Assembly: GCF_017873955.1 (NCBI RefSeq)
Contig: NZ_JAGGKS010000006.1
Coordinates: forward strand, 124,001-188,000
Length of the DNA: 64,000 bases
Origin: Sedimentibacter acidaminivorans
GTDB lineage: Bacteria > Bacillota > Clostridia > Tissierellales > Sedimentibacteraceae
Direction: 5' to 3'
Both the position numbers and the translations under genes were made by a program. A model generated the notes under the pieces. The model saw only the letters and a program-made list of their open reading frames with translations, was not told the DNA's origin and did no database searches. Positions 35,165 through 46,014 of the stretch are shown here, one piece after another; the stretch's first letter is position 1, and each line of letters opens with the position of its first letter.

Positions 35165-36790
35165 ATGAAACACAATTTAATTTTTGGACATAAAACGCCT
35201 GATACAGATAGTGTGTGTTCAGCAATAACGCTTGCTAATTTAAAAAATAAACTAAATGAGAAGTCAAAACCATATATATTGGGTAAAATCAATAAAGAAA
35301 CAGATTTTGTACTTAAATATTTCAATGTAGATGTTCCGGAAGAATTAGATAATGTTAAGGTTCAAATTAAAGATTTAAACTATGATAAGATCATACCTTT
35401 TAAAGCTGAACAATCTATTCATTTCGCTTATTTTTTCATGAACGAAAATAAGTTGAGAACATTACCTATTGTAGATGATGAAAATAATCTTGTAGGTATT
35501 ATAACAATGAAGGATATTGCGATGAGTTTGATTAATACAGATCAAAAAAATTTAAATACTTCCTATGATAATATTATTGAAACACTTTTAGGTAAGGAAA
35601 TTATAAGGTTTGATGAACTAATAGATGGAAAAATTACAGTAGCGGCATTTGAAGAAAAAACTCTAAGGCGGGCCGATGTATTAAATAATAACTCTATTGT
35701 TATCGTAGGCGATAGATATGATATAATTAAATATGCTATAGAAATTGGTGTAAAACTTATAATAGTAACTGGTGATTTAAATGTTCCGCATGATTTAGTC
35801 AAAATGGCTTTTCAAAACAAAGTTAATATTATTAGGACTCCGTATAATACTTATCATACTGCAAGGAATATAGGGTTATCTAAATATGTAAATTACACTA
35901 TGAAATCAGAAAACTTAATGTGTTTTAAAGAGGATGATTACATTGATGATTGTAAAGAGGACATAGAAAATTCTAAGCATTCTAAGTTCCCTATTATATC
36001 TGCGGATAAAAAGTATTTAGGGTTACTTAGTAGAGGTCATCTTATTAATCCTTCAAAGAAAAAAGTGATATTAGTAGATCACAATGAGCTAGGACAAAGT
36101 GCTAATGGAATCGAGGAAGCTGAGATTTTAGAAGTAATAGACCATCATAAAATCGGCGATATAAAAACGGCAATACCTATTAGTTTTAGAAACATTCCAT
36201 TAGGAAGTACAAATACAATTATTTATAATATGTACAAAGAAAATAATATTGAAATAGATAAAAATATAGCTGGTCTTATGCTATCAGGAATAATTTCAGA
36301 TACCATGCTTTTAAAATCACCTACTTCAACAGATAAAGATAGAGCTGCAGTTGAAGAACTTGTAAATATAGTAGGAATAAATTTACATGAATATTCTATG
36401 GAAATGTTTAAAGTTGGGACATCTTTAAAATCAAAAACAATAGAGGAAATTATTTACCAAGATTTTAAAAAATTTAACTTAGAATATAAAAGTGTTGGTA
36501 TTTCACAAGTATTTACAATGGATATAAATGAAATAATGAATAAAAAAAGCGATTATATAAGGTTAATCGATAAAATTACAGGAGATAAAGATTATTATGT
36601 ATTTATAATGGCTGTGACTGATATTGTAAATGAAGGTTCATATATTTTTTATACTTCAACTAAAGAAAAGTTGGTAAGTACTATATTTAAAAAAGAGGAT
36701 GTTTATGAAGGAATATATGTGGATAAATGCGTATCAAGGAAAAAACAAATTGTTCCAAGTGTAATAAATGCTATTAGAACAATAGGGTAA
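35165..36790 (+). CDS. ppaC: manganese-dependent inorganic pyrophosphatase with CBS and DRTGG domains
   Basis: The 541-residue DHH-family enzyme begins with GHKTPDTDSVCSAI (metal-binding H and DTDS), carries an inserted regulatory block of two CBS motifs (LPIVDDENNLVGIITMKDIA; FPIISADKKYLGLLSRGHL) flanking a DRTGG-like domain, and resumes with VDHNE, VIDHHKIGD and the DHHA2 domain. It hydrolyses pyrophosphate; CBS domains in homologues bind adenine nucleotides and regulate activity. The length matches the CBS-containing form, not the ~310-residue simple form. It begins 43 bp after the helicase loader. Confidence 0.94.
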   Translation: MKHNLIFGHKTPDTDSVCSAITLANLKNKLNEKSKPYILGKINKETDFVLKYFNVDVPEELDNVKVQIKDLNYDKIIPFKAEQSIHFAYFFMNENKLRTLPIVDDENNLVGIITMKDIAMSLINTDQKNLNTSYDNIIETLLGKEIIRFDELIDGKITVAAFEEKTLRRADVLNNNSIVIVGDRYDIIKYAIEIGVKLIIVTGDLNVPHDLVKMAFQNKVNIIRTPYNTYHTARNIGLSKYVNYTMKSENLMCFKEDDYIDDCKEDIENSKHSKFPIISADKKYLGLLSRGHLINPSKKKVILVDHNELGQSANGIEEAEILEVIDHHKIGDIKTAIPISFRNIPLGSTNTIIYNMYKENNIEIDKNIAGLMLSGIISDTMLLKSPTSTDKDRAAVEELVNIVGINLHEYSMEMFKVGTSLKSKTIEEIIYQDFKKFNLEYKSVGISQVFTMDINEIMNKKSDYIRLIDKITGDKDYYVFIMAVTDIVNEGSYIFYTSTKEKLVSTIFKKEDVYEGIYVDKCVSRKKQIVPSVINAIRTIG

Positions 36791-36794
36791 TGAC

Positions 36795-36824
36795 AAGAGA
36801 ACAATTGTAACTAATTGTTCTCTT
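36795..36824. terminator. bidirectional terminator between ppaC and ilvA
   Basis: AAGAGAACAATT/AATTGTTCTCTT, perfect 12-bp stem with a 6-base loop between convergent genes; T tracts are short. Confidence 0.8.
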
Positions 36825-36840
36825 ATCACCTTAATATTTC

Positions 36841-38070
36841 TTAATAAATTCTTTTTATATGGAAATTGTCTTTTTTTAAGAGCGCTAATATTTGATTTAT
36901 ATGTTTTTCGCCATTAGTTTCAACTGTTACTTCAAGTTGAACATTCATATATCTATCCATTGCCTTGAATTGATTGTGTTCAAGCTTTATAACATTTGCA
37001 CTAGCTTCAGCTAATATTTGAGAAATTTTCATTAATTGTCCTGGGGTATCAGGCAGATCCACAGAGAAACAAAAAATTCTACCTCTTGATACGAGTCCCT
37101 TGTTTATTAAGGAAGAGATTGTGAGAACATCAATGTTGCCTCCACTGACTATACATGCAACTTTTTTGTTTTTTATGTTTAATTTTTTTAATGCTGCTAG
37201 AGGTAAAATTCCAGAAGTTTCTGCTATGAGTTTATGTTTTTCTACAAGCATTAATAAAGCTTCAGTCATATCTTCTTCTGTTACTTCAATTATTCCGTCT
37301 ACATATTTATTAACTATACTGTATGTTAAGTCACCTGGTCTTTTTACAGCTACACCTTCTGCAGTTGTTTTACAACAATCTAATTCTACAATATGTCCTT
37401 TGTGAAGGGATGTTTTCATAGTAAGTGCTCCTGATGGTTCGACTCCTGTAACTCGAATTGAAGGCTTTAGACTTTTTGCTATAAGTGCAATTCCACTTAT
37501 TAATCCACCACCACCAACAGGAACCAATATTTCATCGATATCTGGTAGTTTTTCAATTATTTCAAGACCAACTGTACCTTGTCCACAGATTACATCATAA
37601 TCATCAAAAGCATGTACGAAGGTATATCCTTTTTCTTTTGATAATCTTAAAGCTTCTTTGTATGATTCGTCATACACATTTCCATGTATAACAACCTCAG
37701 AACCATACGAACGTGTTCCTTCGACTTTGATAAGCGGAGTAACACTTGGCATAACTATAACTGATTTTATACCTGATTTTTGTGCTGACAGAGCAACACC
37801 TTGAGCATGGTTTCCTGCAGAAGAAGTTACGACTCCTCTTGTCTTTTCTTCTTCTGTTAAATTTGCAATTTTATTATAAGCACCTCTTACTTTAAATGAG
37901 CCTGTAACTTGTAAGCTTTCAGGTTTAATATAAACATCATTACCATATTCCTTGCTAAAAAAATCGCTGTATATTAAGTCTGTTTTTTTAATAGTTCCTT
38001 TAAGATTCTTTGCGGCCTTTCTTATTTTTTCTTCATGATTCATATTTTCAAAATCAAATTTATTTGACAT
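36841..38070 (-). CDS. ilvA: threonine ammonia-lyase (threonine deaminase) with ACT domain
   Basis: The 409-residue PLP enzyme converts threonine to 2-oxobutanoate, the first step towards isoleucine. The PLP lysine is in TGSFKVRGAYNK, the phosphate-binding glycine loop is VGGGGLISGI, and CIVSGGNIDV is also conserved. A C-terminal ACT domain (about 330-409; VDLPDTPGQLMKISQIL) indicates allosteric control. The ATG at 38070 has TGGAGG upstream; an in-frame start at 38223 lies within the T-box leader and is rejected. The Ile-type T-box and ilv neighbours favour a biosynthetic role, although the single-ACT form also occurs in catabolic enzymes. Confidence 0.93.
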   Translation of the reverse strand: MSNKFDFENMNHEEKIRKAAKNLKGTIKKTDLIYSDFFSKEYGNDVYIKPESLQVTGSFKVRGAYNKIANLTEEEKTRGVVTSSAGNHAQGVALSAQKSGIKSVIVMPSVTPLIKVEGTRSYGSEVVIHGNVYDESYKEALRLSKEKGYTFVHAFDDYDVICGQGTVGLEIIEKLPDIDEILVPVGGGGLISGIALIAKSLKPSIRVTGVEPSGALTMKTSLHKGHIVELDCCKTTAEGVAVKRPGDLTYSIVNKYVDGIIEVTEEDMTEALLMLVEKHKLIAETSGILPLAALKKLNIKNKKVACIVSGGNIDVLTISSLINKGLVSRGRIFCFSVDLPDTPGQLMKISQILAEASANVIKLEHNQFKAMDRYMNVQLEVTVETNGEKHINQILALLKKDNFHIKRIY

Positions 38071-38097
38071 TATAGTTCCTCCATTAATAGTTTTATT

Positions 38098-38377
38098 TTG
38101 GGCATAAAGAAAGCGGGTCTTCTTCCTTAAAGGACGAGAAAACCCGCGGTACCACCTTAGTTGTGTAAAACACCTCTTTATCTGTTCAAATAAACATAGG
38201 CATTTTAACGGTGCCAAACGCAATTTCTTAGTTAATATTTTTTTGTTATATATTATTCAGAAATGCTCTCAGGAGTGATATGTGAATAATTATACTGCTG
38301 TTTTACACCAATCAACAGCTCTCTGTAAGTATATATAATACACCCGTCTCCGTCAATGAAATAGCTTTTTAAATTTG
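38098..38377 (-). promoter_or_regulatory. T-box leader of ilvA, isoleucine specifier
   Basis: On the minus strand: GACGGAGAC at the stem I base, AGAGAGCTGTTGATTGGTG in stem I, specifier ATC (38277-38279) followed by ACTCCTGAG, the antiterminator T-box AAGGTGGTACCGCG (38146-38159), and a terminator formed by GCGGG...CCCGC with a T run (about 38100-38150). ATC specifies isoleucine, the end product whose synthesis ilvA starts. Confidence 0.93.
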
Positions 38378-38383
38378 TTTATG

Positions 38384-38412
38384 ATTGTATATCGAAAAAA
38401 TAAGTTTGTCAA
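38384..38412 (-). promoter_or_regulatory. promoter of the ilvA T-box leader
   Basis: Minus strand TTGACA (38407-38412), 17-bp spacer, TACAAT (38384-38389). Its -35 box lies 34 bp from that of the divergent promoter at 38447. Confidence 0.85.
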
Positions 38413-38446
38413 TAAAAATTTTATTATTATTTTTAATAAAAAGTTG

Positions 38447-38475
38447 TTGACAAAGAAATCAGATTTATGTATACT
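38447..38475 (+). promoter_or_regulatory. promoter of the second T-box leader
   Basis: TTGACA (38447-38452), 17-bp spacer, TATACT (38470-38475). Back-to-back with the ilvA promoter. Confidence 0.85.
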
Positions 38476-38481
38476 GATACA

Positions 38482-38780
38482 AAGTAAATCAAAAAGCTTT
38501 GACGGAGACAAAAATATCCGAAATAACTTTAGAGAGCCGATGTTTGGTGAAAATCGGTGTTAGAGGGTATAAAATGATCACTCCAGAGCTTCCAAGTCGA
38601 AATAGAGTAGATGAGGCCGTATTCCTGCGTTATAAGGATAGAGTTCAAAAAACAATGTTTTTTCGACTTGAATGAGGCGATATTTTTTTATCGTAAAATA
38701 GGGTGGTACCACGAAAGACCTTTCGTCCCTATATATATGTATATCATGTATATAGAGATGAGGGGTCTTGATTTTTTGTA
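38482..38780 (+). promoter_or_regulatory. T-box leader of the ACT-protein gene, isoleucine specifier
   Basis: GACGGAGAC (38501) and AGAGAGCCGATGTTTGGTG (38531) mark stem I. The specifier is ATC (38577-38579) before ACTCCAGAG; the antiterminator box is AGGGTGGTACCACG (38699-38713). The terminator AAGACC...GGGGTCTT with a T run ends near 38777. Stem I spacing is the same as in the divergent ilvA leader, suggesting the two arose by duplication. Confidence 0.93.
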
Positions 38781-38819
38781 TGAAAAAAACTGTAAAAATA
38801 ATATTGGGAGGTAAATAAA

Positions 38820-39056
38820 GTGTGTAAAGTAGTTAGTTTTAAAGTATCAAGTGGCATGGATTCAGCAGTTAGAGTTTTAACAACACTAAGAAGAAAGCAA
38901 TTCGACATCAGGGGTTTTTCTATGATAGAGATTGATTCAAATAAATCTGAATTTAAGGTAACTTTATTTGACGAGAAGAATTTAGGTTTGGATAGAGCAA
39001 TACTTCAAATGAAAAAACTTGTAGATGTTTATGATGTAATGGAAGTTCAGCAATAA
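38820..39056 (+). CDS. small ACT-domain protein, putative acetolactate synthase regulatory subunit
   Basis: The 78-residue protein is a single ACT domain (SFKVSSGMDSAVRVLTTLRRKQFDIRGFSMIEI), resembling the N-terminal half of IlvN/IlvH, the valine-sensing small subunit of acetolactate synthase, which is normally about 160 residues. It starts at GTG with GGGAGG upstream. It has its own Ile T-box and stands 1.5 kb before ilvB, with ilvC between. The short ilvM-like form occurs in other bacteria. Partnership with IlvB is inferred from context. Confidence 0.8.
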   Translation: MCKVVSFKVSSGMDSAVRVLTTLRRKQFDIRGFSMIEIDSNKSEFKVTLFDEKNLGLDRAILQMKKLVDVYDVMEVQQ

Positions 39057-39191
39057 TATCATAACAAACGGTTGCTTTATAACAACAATGGGCATATATT
39101 GTTTTTAATATAAAGACATCATACATTATGGGAATACAGATATACAAAAATTGAATAATGAAAAAAAAGGGACATTTTTAGAAAAGTTGTC

Positions 39192-39220
39192 TTGACAAAA
39201 CACATTTGTGTAACTATAAT
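39192..39220 (+). promoter_or_regulatory. promoter of the ilvC-ilvB T-box leader
   Basis: TTGACA (39192-39197), 17-bp spacer, TATAAT (39215-39220); a fully consensus promoter. The bases from 39057 to 39191 show nothing else recognisable. Confidence 0.9.
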
Positions 39221-39226
39221 AAGAAA

Positions 39227-40556
<1,330 letters not shown>

Positions 40557-40574
40557 TTAAGAAAAGGTGAAGAT

Positions 40575-42227
40575 ATGAAGCTATCAGGCTCACAAATAAT
40601 TTTAAAAATATTAAGAGAAAAAGGAATAGACACTTTGTTTGGATATCCAGGTGGTGCAGTGATACCATTCTTTGATGCTCTGTATGATGAGCTTGATTAC
40701 TTTAAAATGTATAGACCAGCTCATGAGCAAAATGGTGTTCATGCAGCCGATGGATATGCTAGAAGCACAGGTAAATTAGGTGTTTTTGTAGCAACATCAG
40801 GTCCAGGTGCAACAAATACTATAACAGGTATTGCAAATGCATATATGGATTCTACACCATTGTTGGTGATTTCTGGACAGGTTGCAAATACGCTAATTGG
40901 GAAAGATTCGTTTCAAGAAGTTGATATTACTGGAATAACATTATCCATTACAAAACATAATTATTTAGTAAGGAAGATTGAAAATTTAGAAGATGTAATT
41001 AGAGAAGCAATTGATGTTGCTGTTAATGGAAGACCTGGGCCAGTTTTAGTTGATATACCTAAGGATGTGTTTGTAAGTCAATATGAGTATAAAGGAAAAC
41101 CAAGAAAATATGATGGTGATATACTTGTACCAGATGAAGATAGAATTAAAAAAGCGGTTGAGTTAATAAATGAAGCTAAAAAACCAATTATATATGCGGG
41201 AGGTGGAATTAGAATATCTAAAAATGATGACCTTTTGTTACAATTAGCACAAAAGGCTGGTATTCCAGTTGCAAATAGTTTTATGGGACTTGGAACAATT
41301 CCAAGGCGCAATGATTTGTCTCTTGGCTTTGTAGGAATGCATGGATTCAAAGAAACCAATATGGCAGTTACAAATTGTGACTTGTTAATAGCTATTGGAG
41401 CTAGATTTAGTGATAGAGTCATTGGAAATCCTAATAAATTTGCACCAAGCGCTAAAATAATACACATAGATATAGATTCTACAGAGGTAGATAAAAATAC
41501 TTCTCAGTGTATACCATTGATTGGAGATATGAAGGATATTTTAATTAAGCTTATAGAAAATGTAGATAAAAAAGACAGAATTAATTGGTTAAATGAAATA
41601 ATATCTTGTAAAGTAAAATATGATATAGAGGGACAATTTGTTCCAGAAAATATATTAGGTTATATTAATAAGGTATATGATGAAAATGCAATTGTAGTGA
41701 CTGATGTAGGGCAACATCAAATGTGGACGGGACAATTTTGGAAATTCAATAAATCAAATGAGTTCATAACGTCTGGTGGACTTGGAACTATGGGATTTGG
41801 ATTTGGAGCTGCTATTGGTGCTAAGATAGGAAATCCAAATAAAAAGACTATATTTATAACTGGTGATGGAAGTTTTAGAATGTCTTGTGAAGAGCTTGTT
41901 ACAATTTCAAAATATAAGATTCCTGTAATAATTATTATGTTGAATAACAATACTCTTGGCATGGTTAGACAGTGGCAAAGGATGTTTAGCCAAGCAAGGT
42001 ATTCAGAAACAGATAATTATGATGATGTAAATTATCAAAAACTTGTTGAAGCTTATGGTATAAAAGGTTACAAAGCAGAATCACTTATCGAGCTTAGTGA
42101 CATACTAGAAGAAACATGTAATATTGATGAAGCAATTTTTATAGAATGTAAAGTTAACCCAGAATGCAGTGTTTATCCAATTGTGCCTCCTGGCAGATCA
42201 ATAGATGAACTCTTATTAAAAGGGTGA
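40575..42227 (+). CDS. ilvB: acetolactate synthase large (catalytic) subunit
   Basis: The 550-residue thiamine diphosphate enzyme condenses pyruvate with pyruvate or 2-oxobutanoate. The catalytic glutamate is in RPAHEQNGVHAADGYAR, followed by SGPGATNTITGIANAYMDS. The ThDP/Mg motif begins GDGSFRMSCEEL and ends in LNN. The C-terminus VYPIVPPGRSIDELL fits biosynthetic IlvB. ilvD and leu genes are absent here, so the rest of the pathway lies elsewhere. Confidence 0.96.
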   Translation: MKLSGSQIILKILREKGIDTLFGYPGGAVIPFFDALYDELDYFKMYRPAHEQNGVHAADGYARSTGKLGVFVATSGPGATNTITGIANAYMDSTPLLVISGQVANTLIGKDSFQEVDITGITLSITKHNYLVRKIENLEDVIREAIDVAVNGRPGPVLVDIPKDVFVSQYEYKGKPRKYDGDILVPDEDRIKKAVELINEAKKPIIYAGGGIRISKNDDLLLQLAQKAGIPVANSFMGLGTIPRRNDLSLGFVGMHGFKETNMAVTNCDLLIAIGARFSDRVIGNPNKFAPSAKIIHIDIDSTEVDKNTSQCIPLIGDMKDILIKLIENVDKKDRINWLNEIISCKVKYDIEGQFVPENILGYINKVYDENAIVVTDVGQHQMWTGQFWKFNKSNEFITSGGLGTMGFGFGAAIGAKIGNPNKKTIFITGDGSFRMSCEELVTISKYKIPVIIIMLNNNTLGMVRQWQRMFSQARYSETDNYDDVNYQKLVEAYGIKGYKAESLIELSDILEETCNIDEAIFIECKVNPECSVYPIVPPGRSIDELLLKG

Positions 42228-42237
42228 TATATATTGT

Positions 42238-42264
42238 TGTGGTGCGTATACAATGCGCACCACA
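42238..42264. terminator. hairpin between convergent ilvB and the PF06541 gene
   Basis: TGTGGTGCG/CGCACCACA, a 9-bp GC-rich stem 10 bp after the ilvB stop; the following sequence is AT-rich without a clean T run. Confidence 0.55.
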
Positions 42265-42268
42265 TATA

Positions 42269-42820
42269 TTATAATATTATATTATTAAAGTGAAAAAATT
42301 TACGTAAATTATAGGATGAATTTATTATAATAATTGAAATAGATAATGAAACTATAAAGTATGCTACTGTTTCGGAAATAGATAAGACAATTATTTCAAT
42401 TATGGGGTGTATAAAACTTGAAAGAACAATTGCAACTATTCCCCACATCAGAGAAAATTCTAAACATATATAGGAATGCAGATTAAAATAGTTTTTGCTA
42501 TAATCCCACATTTTATGATGAAAAACTCTATCAAGAGTAAAACCTACCACATATTCAAAAAATGTTACCACTACTATTGAGCTTATTGTAGCTGTAAGTA
42601 TAGCGATAAACCTATTAGTTAATGAAATTTCAGATATTGTGAATAATTGAATTATAACAATTCCACATAAACCATATAATGGACAAAAGTAATTTGTTAA
42701 AAATCCTTCTCTTCTTGTTTTCTTTTTATTTATTATAGTACCAAATGTGCTTTCTAAAATAAATCCTCCAAACCCATATATTAAAAAAAACATTATAAAA
42801 TATATTAAACTATATTGCAT
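42269..42820 (-). CDS. PF06541-type membrane protein (putative ABC transporter type IV permease)
   Basis: The 183-residue protein has about five membrane helices and the family pattern GFGGFILESTFGTIINKKKTRREGFL, FCPLYGLCGI, EYVVGFTLDRVFHHKMWDYS and NLHSYICLEFSLMWG. The Pfam family is labelled ABC-transporter type IV (CmpB), but experimental evidence for transport is thin and no ATPase gene adjoins it. It follows spoVB by 138 bp on the same strand. ATG with AAAGGAG. Confidence 0.8.
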   Translation of the reverse strand: MQYSLIYFIMFFLIYGFGGFILESTFGTIINKKKTRREGFLTNYFCPLYGLCGIVIIQLFTISEISLTNRFIAILTATISSIVVVTFFEYVVGFTLDRVFHHKMWDYSKNYFNLHSYICLEFSLMWGIVAIVLSSFIHPIIEIIVLSISETVAYFIVSLSISIIIINSSYNLRKFFHFNNIIL

Positions 42821-42958
42821 ATTTTAAATCTCCTTTACTGATACTTTTGCTGTCTTTGTTCTGATATTCTTTGGAGAATTTATAAAAATATGCTTTAGAA
42901 ATATAAATATAAATGCCAATATTTGTTCAGAAATACAATAAAATATCTGCATACATTT

Positions 42959-44494
42959 TCAATGTTTTACTAATGTTTTAACATTTTTCATGGTTGTTGT
43001 GTTAATACTTTTAAGTAAAATTAAAAATATTAAGTAGAGAAAACAAAGTATTATTATTGATGATATTAAAACAAACATTTCAGATGAAGTGTTCGATAAA
43101 AATAATATAAATAAAATTCTAGAAACTATAGATGATATTATTGCTGCAATAACAGGTTTGAAAATCCAATTTGAAATATCAAAAATAATACATGACACTT
43201 GTAAAAGTCTAATTAAATATAATATTGTATTTAGTAATGTTGTTATAAAGAGTGCAAATATATAAGCGTTAAATCCATATAGTGGAATAAGAAAATAAAT
43301 AATTGAAATTTTCAATATTGATTCTACTATATTGATTTTAAAAGAACTTACCTGTTCACCAAGAGCATTAAGCATAGAAGCTATAACCATATTTAAGTAC
43401 ATAAATGGACATACAAATGAAATAATTTTAAGCATAACCCATACTTGTGGGTCGTTATAGACAGTCATCCCTATTTCATTGGGGAAACATAGAAATATAC
43501 TGACAACTAGAATTCCTGAAAGTGCAGTAAAGTGTAACACTTTTGATAGGGTGTAAGTTACCTTTTTCTCATTAGAGATGGCATTTTCACCGGCCACAGA
43601 GGGTATCAATATAGAAGCAAGTGAAGTTAAAAATGAAGATGGGAAAAATAATAAAGGTAAAACCATTCCCTTAACCATACCATAGAGACTCATAGCATGA
43701 ACTGTTGAAGAACCGTAAATAATGAGTCTAGATGGTATTAAAATATTCTCTACCATTCGTAGAATTGAATTAACATAAGCTGTAGCAGATAGGGGGATTG
43801 CTATTCCTAAAATTTTAAAAATCATATTATCTGGTTTAGTTTTGGTTTTATTTGAGTATGGTTTTTTATCTGTTATGTATAAAAACCAAATGTATATTAG
43901 CGAAAAGATTTCTTCAATGGTCATACCTATTGAAACTGCAGCACATCCGTAACCAAGTCCCTTTGGTAAATAGTAATTCATTATTGAGAAAATAACAAAA
44001 ACTCGTATTACTTGTTCTAATACTTGTGCACTTGCTGGTTTTGTTACCTTTCCAACAGCATAAAAATAACCTTTATAGCAAGACGAAACTGCAATTACGG
44101 GCAAACTAGGCACTAAATACAATAATGACAATACAGTTCTTTCATCTTTTAAAATATTCGTTCCTACATAATTTGAGAAGTAATACATCAAAAATGCTGC
44201 AAAAAAACCCGTAAAAAAAGATAGAGCAATAGATTGACGTAAAACCCTCTTTGCATTTGAATAATGTCCCATAGCAATTTCTTCTGACATTAGCCTTGAA
44301 ACAGCAATTCTAATTCCAGATGTAGATAATGTAACCATTAAAATATAAAAAGAGATAATAAGTTGAAATAGACCTATACCTTCAGCACCTAAAACATTTG
44401 CTAAATATATGCGAAATATAAATCCAATTATTCGAGTTATTGTTGTAGCGACCGTTAAAATTAATGTACCTAAAATTAAATTTTCCTTTTTCAT
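42959..44494 (-). CDS. spoVB: SpoVB-like flippase (MOP/MATE superfamily)
   Basis: The 511-residue protein has about 14 membrane helices and belongs to the polysaccharide/lipid II flippase branch of the MOP superfamily. Typical segments are TLILTVATTITRIIGFIFRIYLANVLGAEGIGLFQL at the N-terminus and RLMSEEIAMGHYSNAKRVLRQS. Stage V sporulation protein B is needed for spore cortex synthesis; vegetative paralogues such as YtgP exist, so the sporulation assignment rests on family resemblance and a spore-forming context. ATG with AGAGGTG. Confidence 0.88.
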   Translation of the reverse strand: MKKENLILGTLILTVATTITRIIGFIFRIYLANVLGAEGIGLFQLIISFYILMVTLSTSGIRIAVSRLMSEEIAMGHYSNAKRVLRQSIALSFFTGFFAAFLMYYFSNYVGTNILKDERTVLSLLYLVPSLPVIAVSSCYKGYFYAVGKVTKPASAQVLEQVIRVFVIFSIMNYYLPKGLGYGCAAVSIGMTIEEIFSLIYIWFLYITDKKPYSNKTKTKPDNMIFKILGIAIPLSATAYVNSILRMVENILIPSRLIIYGSSTVHAMSLYGMVKGMVLPLLFFPSSFLTSLASILIPSVAGENAISNEKKVTYTLSKVLHFTALSGILVVSIFLCFPNEIGMTVYNDPQVWVMLKIISFVCPFMYLNMVIASMLNALGEQVSSFKINIVESILKISIIYFLIPLYGFNAYIFALFITTLLNTILYLIRLLQVSCIIFDISNWIFKPVIAAIISSIVSRILFILFLSNTSSEMFVLISSIIILCFLYLIFLILLKSINTTTMKNVKTLVKH

Positions 44495-44571
44495 AGTGCA
44501 CCTCTAATTGTAGCTTCATATAATAATATGCTAATAATACAATTAAAATGCGGTAAATATATGTAATATAA

Positions 44572-44594
44572 ATGGGACGTCATAGACGTCCCAT
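44572..44594. terminator. GGGACGTC palindrome after the aldo-keto reductase gene
   Basis: ATGGGACGTC/GACGTCCCAT, a 10-bp stem with a 3-base loop; on the minus strand it is followed by TTTATATTA. It lies 50 bp behind the reductase gene and before spoVB. Confidence 0.6.
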
Positions 44595-44642
44595 AATTGA
44601 TGGATTTATTAAATTTAATATTTATATTATGTTCTTAATAAC

Positions 44643-45773
44643 TTAATTTGGAATTAATTTAGATAATTCATTTTCAATTTTTTCGAGTTCCTCTGGAATA
44701 TTAATATGTTGAGGGCACTTTGGAATACATTCACCACATTTTGTGCAATTATGTGCTTGAGATTTTTCCGAAAGAAAATCGAAATAGGCATTATAAGCTA
44801 AATCTTTATTTTCAGTTTTTTTATAGTTGTTGTATATTTCAAAAATTTGAGGGATATTTACTCCAAATGAACAATCCATACAATAACGGCATCCTGTACA
44901 TGGAACAGGTTTTATTTTTCTGAGATCTTCGATAACAGTATCAATAACTTTAAGCTCATCACTATTTATAGGTTTAAAACTTGATATTGTTTTTAAGTTA
45001 TCTTTTAATTGTTCCATATTTGACATACCGCTTAATACTACTGCTACATTAGGTAAAGATGCAACCCACCGTATAGCCCAAGAAGCAATACTTTTATCTG
45101 GGTCATAATTTTTCATATACTTCTCAACTTGTGGTGCAAAAGAAGATAGGAATCCACCTCTTACTGGTTCCATAACAAAACAAGGTATATTTTTGTTTGT
45201 AATGATTTCATATGCTTCTTTAGCATCATCTTCGGAATAGTCCCAATAATTAATTTGAAGCTGGATAAAATCCCATTCGTAATTAGAAACTAATTTTTCT
45301 AATACATCATTCGTATCATGAAATGAGAATCCTATATATTTAATTTTACCCTCAGTCTTTTTCTTTTTAATAAAATCATATAAATTAAATTTCTCCATTA
45401 TTTCTAATCTTTTAGATCCCATAGCATGAAGCAAGTAAAAGTCAAAATATTCTGTTTGGCACCTTTCAAGTTGTTCATTAAAATATTTTTCTGCATCATC
45501 TTCACTTTCTATTTTCCAAATAGGTAATTTATCTGCCAAAAAATAGCTTTCCCTTGGAAATTCAAGCAAAACTTTTCCTAAAAAAGTTTCAGATTCGCCA
45601 TCATGATAAGGATATGCAGTATCAAAATAATTTAAACCATTAGTCATTGCATGATGAATCAATTTTCTAGAAGCATCAAAATCAATTTTGTTGTCTATAG
45701 TTGGAAATCTCATGCATCCAAAAGCTAATAGAGGAATTTCAATGCCAAGTTTTTCTATGTACCTTTTATTCAT
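44643..45773 (-). CDS. aldo-keto reductase with C-terminal Fe-S domain
   Basis: The 376-residue protein has an AKR barrel (residues 1-280; catalytic-type YFDTAYPYHDGESE, then LADKLP and LLHAMGS) and a C-terminal ferredoxin-like domain with CTGCRYCMDCSFGVNIP and CTKCGECIPKCPQHINIP, enough for two [4Fe-4S] clusters. Such proteins occur widely in anaerobes; the substrate is unknown. The ATG at 45773 (MNKRYIEKLG) matches the family; two GTG codons just upstream in frame, close to AAGGA, are possible alternatives. Confidence 0.9.
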   Translation of the reverse strand: MNKRYIEKLGIEIPLLAFGCMRFPTIDNKIDFDASRKLIHHAMTNGLNYFDTAYPYHDGESETFLGKVLLEFPRESYFLADKLPIWKIESEDDAEKYFNEQLERCQTEYFDFYLLHAMGSKRLEIMEKFNLYDFIKKKKTEGKIKYIGFSFHDTNDVLEKLVSNYEWDFIQLQINYWDYSEDDAKEAYEIITNKNIPCFVMEPVRGGFLSSFAPQVEKYMKNYDPDKSIASWAIRWVASLPNVAVVLSGMSNMEQLKDNLKTISSFKPINSDELKVIDTVIEDLRKIKPVPCTGCRYCMDCSFGVNIPQIFEIYNNYKKTENKDLAYNAYFDFLSEKSQAHNCTKCGECIPKCPQHINIPEELEKIENELSKLIPN

Positions 45774-45931
45774 AAAAAACACCACTTTCCTTAATATTTT
45801 TAGTTAAATTAACAATAATAATATATATTATAGCATAAAACAAAACAAATTAAATGATTATTTACATAAATCATGGGTAAATGAATTATGTATAATGAAT
45901 AAATAATTTTATGAGAAAAAATATTTAGTAT

Positions 45932-45990
45932 GTTGACAAAACAAGTTAATGAGGTTACAATTATACTACACCCCCCGGTAGGGGGGAGTA
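45932..45990 (+). promoter_or_regulatory. csoR-copA promoter with CsoR operator
   Basis: TTGACA (45932-45937), 17-bp spacer, TACAAT (45955-45960). Directly downstream, over the expected transcription start, lies ACACCCCCC-GGTA-GGGGGGAGT (45968-45989), the G/C-tract dyad recognised by CsoR/RcnR-family repressors. Confidence 0.9.
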
Positions 45991-46014
45991 ATTTAAATAT
46001 GTTTGGAGGATACA

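Noticed and set aside
38328-38356. Minus-strand TTGACG-N17-TATACT as promoter of the ilvA T-box
   Set aside because: GACGGAGAC within it is the stem I base, at the same distance from AGAGAGC as in the neighbouring T-box leader; a better TTGACA-N17-TACAAT lies further upstream at 38384-38412.
38375-38814. Two short plus-strand frames between ilvA and the ACT gene
   Set aside because: They lie in the promoter and T-box leader, whose RNA structure explains the sequence.
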